Shown here: piece after piece, positions 8,819 to 16,900 of the stretch
Numbering within the stretch: the first letter of the stretch is position 1
Layout of the letters: each line of letters starts with the position of its first letter
Source of the DNA: Streptomyces antarcticus
GTDB taxonomy: Bacteria; Actinomycetota; Actinomycetes; Streptomycetales; Streptomycetaceae
DNA length: 64,000 bases
Direction: 5' to 3'
NCBI RefSeq assembly: GCF_026627255.1
Contig: NZ_JAPNLM010000009.1
Span: 1 to 64,000 of the forward strand
Translations under genes and position numbers: made by a program
The notes under the pieces: model-generated
Databases searched by the model: none
What the model saw: the letters and a program-made list of their open reading frames with translations, nothing else
Told to the model about the DNA's origin: nothing

Positions 8819-10420
8819 ATGACCCAGCACCTCGCCGACGCACTTCCCACCTCTTCCGGCACCCTGCCCGGATGGTGGAGAGAAGCGGTGATCTACCAGG
8901 TCTATCCGCGCAGCTTCGCCGACTCCAACGGGGACGGCATGGGGGACCTCGAAGGCATCCGCCGCCGCCTGCCCTACCTCAGGGACCTCGGCGTCGACGC
9001 CGTGTGGCTCAGCCCGTTCTACGCCTCCCCGCAGGCCGACGCGGGCTACGACGTCGCCGACTACCGGGCCATCGACCCGATGTTCGGCACCCTGCACGAC
9101 GCCGACGCCGTGATCCGCGAGGCGCACGCACTGGGCCTGCGGATCATCGTCGACCTCGTTCCCAACCACTGCTCCGACCAGCACGAATGGTTCAAGCAGG
9201 CGCTGCGCGAGGGCCCCGGCACCCCGCTGCGCGAGCGGTTCCACTTCCGCCCGGGGCAGGGCGCCGACGGCTCCGAGCCCCCCAACGACTGGGAGTCCAT
9301 CTTCGGCGGGCCCGCCTGGACGCGGGTCGCGGACGGGGAGTGGTACCTGCACCTCTTCGCCCCCGAGCAGCCCGACTTCAACTGGGAACACCCCGCGGTC
9401 CAGGACGAGTTCCGGTCCATCCTGCGGTTCTGGCTGGACCTGGGCACCGACGGCTTCCGCATCGACGTCGCCCACGGCCTGGTCAAGGCCCCCGGCCTGC
9501 CCGACCTCGGCCGCGACGAGCAGCTCAAGCTGCTCGGCAACCAGGTGCTGCCCTTCTTCGACCAGGACGGCGTCCACGAGATCTACCGCTCCTGGCGGAC
9601 CGTCCTGGACGAGTACGCCGGTGACCGCATCGGCGTCGCCGAGGCGTGGACGCCCAGTGCCGACCGCACGGCGCTCTACCTGCGCCCCGACGAGCTGCAC
9701 CAGGCCTTCAACTTCCACTACCTGAACACCGGTTGGGACGCGGAGGCGCTGCGCGCTGCCATCGACGACTCGCTCGACGCGATGCGGCCGGTGGGTGCTC
9801 CGACGACGTGGGTGCTGTCCAACCACGACGTGGTGCGGCACGTGACGCGGTACGGGGGCGGGGAGCGGGGTCTGGCGCGGGCGCGGGCGGCCGCTCTGCT
9901 GATGCTGGCGCTGCCCGGGTCGGCGTACGTGTATCAGGGCGAGGAGCTGGGGCTGCCCGAGGTCCTCGACCTGCCCGACGAGGTGCGCCAGGACCCGTCG
10001 TTCTTCAAGGCGAACGGGCAGGACGGGCTCCGTGACGGCTGCCGGGTGCCGATCCCGTGGTCCGGCACGCAGGCCCCGTACGGCTTCGGCGACGGCGGCA
10101 GCTGGCTGCCGCAGCCGGCCGAGTGGGCGGGCCTGAGCGTCGAGGCGCAGACCGGGGACCCGGCGTCCACGCTGGAGCTGTACCGGGCGGCGCTGCGGAT
10201 CCGCCGGGAGCGGGCCGAGCTGGGCGCGGGCGACGCGGTGGAGTGGCTGGAGGCGCCGGCCGGCGTCCTGGCGTTCCGGCGCGGGGCGTTCGTGTGCGCG
10301 GTGAACACGACGGGCGCGCCCGTACGGCTGCCCGCGCCGGGTGCGGTGCTGCTGGCCAGCGCCGCGCCGGGCGACCCGGACGTGCTCCCGGGCGACAGCG
10401 CGGTGTGGTGGCTGGGGTGA
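8819..10420 (+). CDS. aglA: GH13 alpha-glucosidase AglA
   Basis: A 533-residue cytoplasmic GH13 alpha-glucosidase placed downstream of malG, the position of aglA in S. coelicolor. It begins WWREAVIYQVYPRSFADSNG. DGFRIDVAHG carries the nucleophile, RIGVAEAW the acid/base and LSNHDVVRH the third carboxylate. It is homologous over its full length to the minus-strand copy at 3685-5364. From about 9789 the synonymous codons shift from C-ending towards G-ending, where the near-identical tract begins. The ribosome site AAGGACGAC precedes the ATG. Its stop overlaps the next LacI gene by four bases, so the two are translationally coupled. Confidence 0.92.
   Translation: MTQHLADALPTSSGTLPGWWREAVIYQVYPRSFADSNGDGMGDLEGIRRRLPYLRDLGVDAVWLSPFYASPQADAGYDVADYRAIDPMFGTLHDADAVIREAHALGLRIIVDLVPNHCSDQHEWFKQALREGPGTPLRERFHFRPGQGADGSEPPNDWESIFGGPAWTRVADGEWYLHLFAPEQPDFNWEHPAVQDEFRSILRFWLDLGTDGFRIDVAHGLVKAPGLPDLGRDEQLKLLGNQVLPFFDQDGVHEIYRSWRTVLDEYAGDRIGVAEAWTPSADRTALYLRPDELHQAFNFHYLNTGWDAEALRAAIDDSLDAMRPVGAPTTWVLSNHDVVRHVTRYGGGERGLARARAAALLMLALPGSAYVYQGEELGLPEVLDLPDEVRQDPSFFKANGQDGLRDGCRVPIPWSGTQAPYGFGDGGSWLPQPAEWAGLSVEAQTGDPASTLELYRAALRIRRERAELGAGDAVEWLEAPAGVLAFRRGAFVCAVNTTGAPVRLPAPGAVLLASAAPGDPDVLPGDSAVWWLG
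9789..9980 (+). repeat. Copy of glucosidase tract (gene-conversion segment B)
   Basis: 192 bp matching 4197-4388 (minus strand) with one mismatch, in inverted orientation relative to that copy. The tract is much more similar than the flanking homologous sequence. Confidence 0.92.
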
Positions 10421-11511
10421 CCTCCCCGCTGAGGCTCACCGACATCGCCGCGCAGGCCGAGGTCAGCGAGGCGACGGTGAGCCGCGTGCTCAACGGCAAG
10501 TCGGGCGTGGCGGCCGGTACCCGGCACAAGGTGCTGGCCGCGCTCGACCTGCTGGGCTACGAGCGGCCGGTGCGGCTCAAGCGCCGGAGCAACGGGCTGA
10601 TCGGGCTGCTCATCCCGGAGCTGACCAACCCGATCTTCCCGGCGTTCGCCCAGGTCATCGAGCAGGCCCTGGCCGGGCACGGGTACACGCCGGTGCTGTG
10701 CACGCAGACGCCGGGCGGGGCCACCGAGGACGAACTGGTGGAGCAGCTGGAGGAGCGCGGTGTCACGGGCATCGTGTTCCTGTCGGGGCTCCACGCGGAC
10801 TCGGCGGCCGACCCCTCGCGCTACCGTCGGCTGGCGGCGCGGGGGGTGCCGTTCGTGCTGGTCAACGGTTTCAACGAGCGGATCAGCGCGCCTTTCGTGT
10901 CGCCGGACGACCGGGCGGCGGCCGATATGGCGGTACGGCACCTGGAGGATCTGGGGCACCGGCGGATCGGTCTGGCGATCGGTCCGACGCGGTACGTGCC
11001 GTCGGCGCGCAAGGAGCAGGGGTTCCTGGCGGCGCTGCCGGGCGCGGACGCCGAAGGCCTGGTCCAGCGCACGCTGTTCACCGTCGAGGGCGGTCACGCC
11101 GCGGGCAACGCCCTGCTGGACCGGGGCTGTACGGGTGTGGTGTGCGCGAGCGACATGATGGCCCTGGGGGTGGTGCGGGCGGCGCGTGAGCGGGGGCTGC
11201 GGGTGCCGGAGGACGTGTCGGTGGTCGGCTTCGACGACTCGCCGCTGATCGCGTTCACGGATCCGCCGCTGACGACGGTGCGCCAGCCGGTGCGCGCCAT
11301 GGCGACGGCGGCCGTGGGCGCGCTGCTGGAGGCGGTGGGCGGTACCCCCGTCGAGCGCACGGAGTACGTGTTCCAGCCGGAGCTGGTGGTCCGCGGCTCG
11401 ACGGCCCAGGCCCCCGAGCCGGCGGCCGCTCCGGCGGGTGGTTCGGCGGGCGGACCGGCTCAGACGACGCAGAACTCGTTGCCCTCGGGGTCCTGGAGCA
11501 CGACGGCGTAG
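10417..11511 (+). CDS. LacI-family regulator, paralogue of MalR
   Basis: A 364-residue LacI/GalR repressor. The HTH LTDIAAQAEVSEATVSRVLN is almost the same as that of malR. The effector domain shares blocks such as TPVLCTQTPGG and SPDDRAA with malR but is otherwise clearly diverged. The GTG start at 10417 overlaps the aglA stop (GTGA), implying coupled translation. The last 20 residues or so (rich in Ala, Gly and Pro, then Ser) run into the 3' end of the convergent VOC gene, so the C-terminal tail is probably not a conserved element. The very similar recognition helix suggests it reads the same operators as MalR, possibly with a different inducer. Confidence 0.88.
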   Translation: MTSPLRLTDIAAQAEVSEATVSRVLNGKSGVAAGTRHKVLAALDLLGYERPVRLKRRSNGLIGLLIPELTNPIFPAFAQVIEQALAGHGYTPVLCTQTPGGATEDELVEQLEERGVTGIVFLSGLHADSAADPSRYRRLAARGVPFVLVNGFNERISAPFVSPDDRAAADMAVRHLEDLGHRRIGLAIGPTRYVPSARKEQGFLAALPGADAEGLVQRTLFTVEGGHAAGNALLDRGCTGVVCASDMMALGVVRAARERGLRVPEDVSVVGFDDSPLIAFTDPPLTTVRQPVRAMATAAVGALLEAVGGTPVERTEYVFQPELVVRGSTAQAPEPAAAPAGGSAGGPAQTTQNSLPSGSWSTTA

Positions 11512-11915
11512 TACGGCATGTCCGGCTCGTCCATGATGTGCAGGACGGTCGCGCCGGCCGCGGTGAGGCGGGTCACCTTGCGGGTGACCCGCTCGATCCG
11601 GACCCCGATGGCCACGTCGCGCCCGCCGCCGACCTTCAGGTCGAGGTGGAGGCGGTTCTTGCCGTTCTTCGGCTCGGGGACCTGCTGGAACCAGATGCGC
11701 GGGTTGCGGCCGTCCGGGTCGACGATCGACTCCGGGGTCTCGCCGGAGCCGTCGGGCAGCTCTTCCGGGGGCACCCCCAGGTCCTGCCAGTAGGCGCGCC
11801 AGGTGGTGTGCCCGCCGGGCGCCGGTTCGGGTGTGTAGCCCAGGGCTTCGGCCCAGAAGGCCACCATGCGCCGCGGGTCCGCGCAGTCGACGGTCAGTTG
11901 CAGGGTCATCTCCAT
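11460..11915 (-). CDS. VOC-family protein (glyoxalase/bleomycin-resistance fold)
   Basis: A 151-residue vicinal-oxygen-chelate protein. MTLQLTVDCADPRRMVAFWAEALGY at the start and AVVLQDPEGNEFCVV at the end are typical of this fold. RLHLDLKVG and ERVTRKVTRLTAAGATVLH lie between. Length and end motif fit the single-module proteins called glyoxalase-like domain. Substrate is unknown. It overlaps the 3' end of the convergent LacI gene by 52 bases. The start at 11915 or the ATG two codons later would both work; neither has a clear ribosome site. Confidence 0.82.
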   Translation of the reverse strand: MEMTLQLTVDCADPRRMVAFWAEALGYTPEPAPGGHTTWRAYWQDLGVPPEELPDGSGETPESIVDPDGRNPRIWFQQVPEPKNGKNRLHLDLKVGGGRDVAIGVRIERVTRKVTRLTAAGATVLHIMDEPDMPYYAVVLQDPEGNEFCVV

Positions 11916-12018
11916 GTCGGCAGGGTCGCAGGCGCCGCCGACAACTCCCGGCGGCGACGCGGCCGGTCGCGGGCGCGGTGGCGCCGCCTCGCCGCGGCGC
12001 GCTACCCGCCGGAAACAA

Positions 12019-12050
12019 TTCTGCAATCTCTTGCGCAAAGTCTTGCAGAG
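12019..12050. promoter_or_regulatory. MalR-type operator cluster upstream of alpha-amylase
   Basis: The stretch contains CTGCAATCTC, CTTGCGCAAAG and TCTTGCAGAG in tandem, that is, inverted and direct TTGC/GCAA repeats like those described in Streptomyces alpha-amylase promoters. It lies about 60-90 bases before the amylase ATG. It shares the CTTGCAG element with the malE promoter, supporting common control. Confidence 0.65.
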
Positions 12051-12109
12051 GGTGGGTGTGCGCCCTACGGTCGCTGCCATCCCCACCTCTTTCGCCAGGA
12101 GGCACCCGC

Positions 12110-13837
12110 ATGCCCCGCACTCGCGTCCGACGCCGTACGCAAGCCCCCCACCGCAGAGCCGCCCTCGCGGTCCTGGCCGTCGCGGCCGCCACCCTCGTCG
12201 CACCCGCCGCCCCGGCCACGGCCGCCGCCCCCGGGGAGCGCGACGTGACCGCCGTCCTCTTCGAGTGGAAGTTCGACTCGGTGGCCGCGGCCTGCACCGA
12301 CAGCCTCGGTCCGGCCGGCTACGGCTTCGTCCAGGTCTCGCCTCCCCAGGAGCACATCCAGGGCCCCCAGTGGTGGACCTCGTACCAGCCCGTCAGCTAC
12401 AAGATCGCCGGGCGGCTCGGTGACCGCACCGCCTTCAAGCGGATGGTCGACACCTGCCACGCGGCGGGCGTCAAGGTCGTCGCGGACTCCGTCATCAACC
12501 ACATGGCCGCCGCCGACGGCACCGGAACGGGCGGGAGTTCGTACACGAAGTACGGCTACCCCGGCATCTACTCCGGCTCCGACATGGACGACTGCCGGGC
12601 GACGATCTCGAACTACCAGGACCGCGGCAACGTCCAGAACTGCGAGCTGGTCCAGCTGGCCGACCTCGACACCGGCGAGGCGTACGTACGGGGCCGCATT
12701 GCCGGGTACCTGAACGACCTGCTCTCCCTCGGGGTCGACGGCTTCCGCATCGACGCCGCCAAGCACATGCCCGCCGCCGACCTCGCCGACATCAAGTCCC
12801 GGCTGACCAACCCGGGGGCCTACTGGAAGCAGGAGGCCATCTTCGGGGCGGGCGAGGCCGTCGGACCGGCCGAGTACCTGGGCAACGGCGATGTGCAGGA
12901 GTTCCGCTACGCCCGTGACCTGAAGCGGGTGTTCCAGAACGAGAACCTGGCCTACCTGAAGAACTTCGGCGAGGCCTGGGGGTACATGCCCGGCGGCCAG
13001 TCCGGGGTCTTCGTCGACAACCACGACACCGAGCGCGGCGGCGACACCCTCAGCTACAAGAACGGCTCCGCCTACACCCTCGCCAACGTCTTCATGCTGG
13101 CCTGGCCCTACGGCTCCCCGGACGTGCACTCCGGCTACGAGTGGACCGACAAGGACGCCGGGCCCCCCAACGGCGGCGCGGTGAGCGCCTGTTACACCGA
13201 CGGCTGGAAGTGCCAGCACGCCTGGCGGGAGGTCTCCTCCATGGTCGCCTTCCGCAACGCCGCCCGCGGGCAGGCCGTCACCCACTGGTGGGACAACGGC
13301 GGCGACCAGATCGCCTTCGGCCGCGGCTCCAAGGCGTACGTGGCGATCAACCACGAGGGCGCGGCCCTGACCCGCACCTTCCAGACCTCCCTGCCGGCCG
13401 GCGACTACTGCGACGTGCAGAGCGGCCGCGCCGTCACCGTGGGCGGCTCCGGCCAGTTCACCGCGACCCTCGGCGCCGGCACCGCCGTCGCCCTGCACGT
13501 GAACGCCCGCACCTGCTCCGGCACCACCCCGCCGCCCGCCGCCAGCGCCGGGGCCTCCTTCGCCGTCAACGCCACGACCGTGCCCGGCCAGAGCGTGTAC
13601 GTCACCGGCGACCGCGCCGAGCTCGGCAACTGGAACACCGGCGGCGCTCTGCGGCTCGACCCGGCGGCCTACCCCGTCTGGAAGCTCGACGTGCAGCTCC
13701 CGCCCGGGACCGCCCTCGCGTACAAGTACGTCCGCAAGGACGCCGCCGGGAACGTCACCTGGGAGAGCGGGGCCAACCGCACCGCCACCGTCCCCGCGAC
13801 CGGCAAGGTCGTGCTGAACGACACCTGGCGCGGCTGA
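12110..13837 (+). CDS. Secreted alpha-amylase with C-terminal CBM20 starch-binding domain
   Basis: A 575-residue secreted GH13 alpha-amylase. A twin-arginine-rich N-region (RVRRRTQAPHRR) leads a hydrophobic signal ending around PATAAA. The catalytic domain starts DVTAVLFEWKFDSVA. It has DGFRIDAAKH (nucleophile), AIFGAGEAVG (acid/base Glu) and VDNHDTERGG (third Asp). After a Thr/Pro/Ala linker, the last 95 residues form a CBM20 domain with YVTGDRAELGNW. AGGAGG lies eight bases before the ATG. Overlapping MalR-like elements upstream suggest maltose induction. It cuts starch to maltodextrins taken up by MalEFG. Confidence 0.93.
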   Translation: MPRTRVRRRTQAPHRRAALAVLAVAAATLVAPAAPATAAAPGERDVTAVLFEWKFDSVAAACTDSLGPAGYGFVQVSPPQEHIQGPQWWTSYQPVSYKIAGRLGDRTAFKRMVDTCHAAGVKVVADSVINHMAAADGTGTGGSSYTKYGYPGIYSGSDMDDCRATISNYQDRGNVQNCELVQLADLDTGEAYVRGRIAGYLNDLLSLGVDGFRIDAAKHMPAADLADIKSRLTNPGAYWKQEAIFGAGEAVGPAEYLGNGDVQEFRYARDLKRVFQNENLAYLKNFGEAWGYMPGGQSGVFVDNHDTERGGDTLSYKNGSAYTLANVFMLAWPYGSPDVHSGYEWTDKDAGPPNGGAVSACYTDGWKCQHAWREVSSMVAFRNAARGQAVTHWWDNGGDQIAFGRGSKAYVAINHEGAALTRTFQTSLPAGDYCDVQSGRAVTVGGSGQFTATLGAGTAVALHVNARTCSGTTPPPAASAGASFAVNATTVPGQSVYVTGDRAELGNWNTGGALRLDPAAYPVWKLDVQLPPGTALAYKYVRKDAAGNVTWESGANRTATVPATGKVVLNDTWRG

Positions 13838-13854
13838 CCGAAGCCCCACAGACC

Positions 13855-13900
13855 AGGGCCGCCCGGCACCACCCGACCCCGCCACGGGCCGGGCGGCCCT
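13855..13900 (+). terminator. Hairpin between amylase and amylase-pullulanase genes
   Basis: A 12-bp perfect stem (13855-13866 with 13889-13900, AGGGCCGCCCGG type) encloses a 22-base loop. It follows the amylase stop by 18 bases and precedes the next ribosome site. It may end part of the transcription or stabilise the upstream mRNA; there is no U-tract. Confidence 0.5.
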
Positions 13901-13925
13901 CATCCCGTACACAAGGAGAAACGCC

Positions 13926-16900
13926 TTGATACGCCCTGCCGCAGGAGTCCTCGCCGCCGCGCTGGCCGTGACGCTCCTGCCCGCCCTCCCGGCCGCCGCC
14001 GCCCCGGCGCGGCCCCCGGCCCCGCCCTCGGACGCGAAACTGGCCGCCGAGCCCGCCCGGCACGACCTGACCCGCGAGCAGTTCTACTTCGTGCTCCCGG
14101 ACCGCTTCGCCAACGGCGACCCGCGCAACGACCGGGGCGGCCTGACGGGCTCCCGGCTCCAGACCGGCCTGGACCCGACGGACAAGGGCTTCTACCAGGG
14201 CGGCGACCTCAAGGGGCTGACGGAGCGGCTCGACTACGTCAAGGACCTCGGCACCACGGCCATCTGGCTCGCGCCGATCTTCAAGAACCAGCCGGTGCAG
14301 GGCAAGGGCGACGACGTCTCGGCCGGCTACCACGGCTACTGGATCACCGACTTCACCCAGGTCGATCCGCACTTCGGGACCAACGCCGACCTGGAGCGGC
14401 TCATCGACAAGGCGCACGGGAAGGGGATGAAGGTCTTCTTCGACGTCATCACCAACCACACCGCCGACGTCGTCGACTACCGGGAGGCCTCCTACTCCTA
14501 CCTGTCGAAGGGCGCCTTCCCCTACCTCACCGAGGACGGGGTGCCGTTCGACGACGCCGACTACGCCGACGGGAAGCGCACGTTCCCGAAGACCGGACCC
14601 GACTCGTTCCCGCGGACGCCCTTCGTGCCCGACGCGAAGAAGAACCTCAAGGTGCCGTCCTGGCTCAACGACCCGCGGATGTACCACAACCGGGGCGACT
14701 CCACCTTCGCCGGTGAGTCCTCCGAGCAGGGCGACTTCTTCGGGCTCGACGACCTGTGGACCGAACGTCCCGAGGTCGTCGAGGGGATGGAGAAGATCTA
14801 CGAGAAGTGGGTCCGGGACTTCGACATCGACGGCTTCCGCATCGACACGGTCAAGCACGTCAACACCGGCTTCTGGACGCAGTGGGCGACCGCCCTCGAC
14901 GCCTACGCGGCCAAGCGCGGCCGCGACGACTTCTTCATGTTCGGCGAGGTGTACTCCGCCGACACCGCCGTCACCTCCCCGTACGTGACGCGCGGCCGCC
15001 TCGACTCCACCCTCGACTTCCCCCTCCAGGACGCGATCCGCGCGTACGCCTCCCAGGGCGCGGGCGCCGGCCGGCTGGGCTCCGTACTGGCCGACGACTA
15101 CCGGTACACCACCGACAAGGCCAACGCCTACGAGCAGGTCACCTTCCTCGGCAACCACGACATGGGCCGCTTCGGCACCTTCCTGAAGCAGGACCGGCCG
15201 GGGGCGGGGGAGCAGGAGCTCCTGGACCGCTACCGGCTCGCCAACGAGCTGATGTTCCTCTCCCGGGGCAACCCGGTCGTCTACTCCGGCGACGAGCAGG
15301 GCTTCACGGGCGCCGGCGGCGACAAGGACGCCCGGCAGCCGCTCTTCGCCTCGCAGGTCGCCGACTACCTCGACGACGACCAGCTGGGCACCGACCGCAC
15401 CCACGCGAGCGCCGCCTACGATCCGGGACACCCGCTGTACCGGCAGATCAGCGCGCTCTCGAAGCTGACGAAGGCCCACCCGGCGCTGCGTGACGGGATC
15501 CAGAGCGAGCGCCTGGCCGACGGCTCCGTGTACGCCTTCGCCCGTACCGACCCCCGCAGCCGGACCGAGTACCTGGTCGCCGCGAACAACGCCGCCGAGC
15601 CCCGCACCGTCGAGCTCGACGCCCCGGCCGGGGCCTCGTACCGCACCCTGTACGGCGGCTCCGCCACGGTCCGCGCCTCCGCGGCCGGCAAGCTCGCCGT
15701 CACCGTGCCCGCCTACGGCTCGGTCGTCCTCCAGGCCGCCGCGCCCCTGGCCCGGCCCGCCGTCAAGCCCTCCCTCACCCTCAAGGCCCCCGCGCCCGGC
15801 GCGACCGGCACCGTCGAGCTGAGCGCCGACGTCACCGGCGGCGGCCTGAACCGGGTCGTGTTCGCCGCGCAGACCGGCACCGGGAAGTGGCAGGTCCTCG
15901 GCTCCGCCGACCACGCCCCGTACAAGGTCACCCAGCACGTCGAGGCCGCCCCCGGCACCGCACTGCGCTACAAGGCGGTCGTCACCGACTCCGCCGGCCG
16001 CACCGCGAGCGCACTCGCCGCGTCCGTCGCCGGCCAGGTCCCGCCCGTCGAGGTGCCGACCGCGACCCAGCGCGACTACGCCGTCGTCCACTACAACCGG
16101 CCCGACGGCGACTACACGAACTGGCGGCTCTACGCCTGGGGCGACGTCGCCGAGGGCGAGACGACCCCCTGGCCCGAGGGCCACCCCTTCACCGGCCGCG
16201 ACGCCTACGGCGCCTTCGCGTACGTCAAGCTCAAGCCCGGCGCCTCCGCCGTCAACTACCTCGTCATCGACAAGGACGGCAACAAGGACGTCGCCGCCGA
16301 CCGCACCATCGACGTCACGAAGACCGGGGAGATCTGGCTGGAGCAGGGCAAGGAGCCCGCCCGCACCGAGCGCCCCGCCCAGCCGCCGCAGGACACCACG
16401 AAGGCCGTCCTGCACCACCACCGCCCCGACGGCGCCTACGACGGCTGGGGCCTGCACGTCTGGACCGGCGCCGCGACCCCGACCGACTGGTCGAAGCCGC
16501 TCCTGCCCGTCCGCACCGACTCCTACGGCGCGGTCTACGAGGTCCCCCTCGCCGCCGGCGCCACCAGCCTGAGCTACATCCTCCACAAGGGCGACGAGAA
16601 GGACCTCCCCACCGACCAGTCCCTCGACCTGAAGGCCACCGGCCACGAGGTCTGGATGCTCGGCGGCCGCGAGAAGTACCTGCTGCCGCAGCCCGCCGGC
16701 TCCGCCGCCGCCGTCGACCTCACCAAGTCCGAGGCGATCTGGATCGACCGCGACACCCTCGCCTGGAACGCCCCGGCGGCCGCCGCGTCCGTCCAGCTCC
16801 TCGCCTCCCGCGAGGGCCGCGTCACCGCGCGGAACGGCACCCTCCAGGAAGCCGGGGCCCGACGGCTGCGCCTGACCCGGTCCGAGCTCACCGCCGCCCA

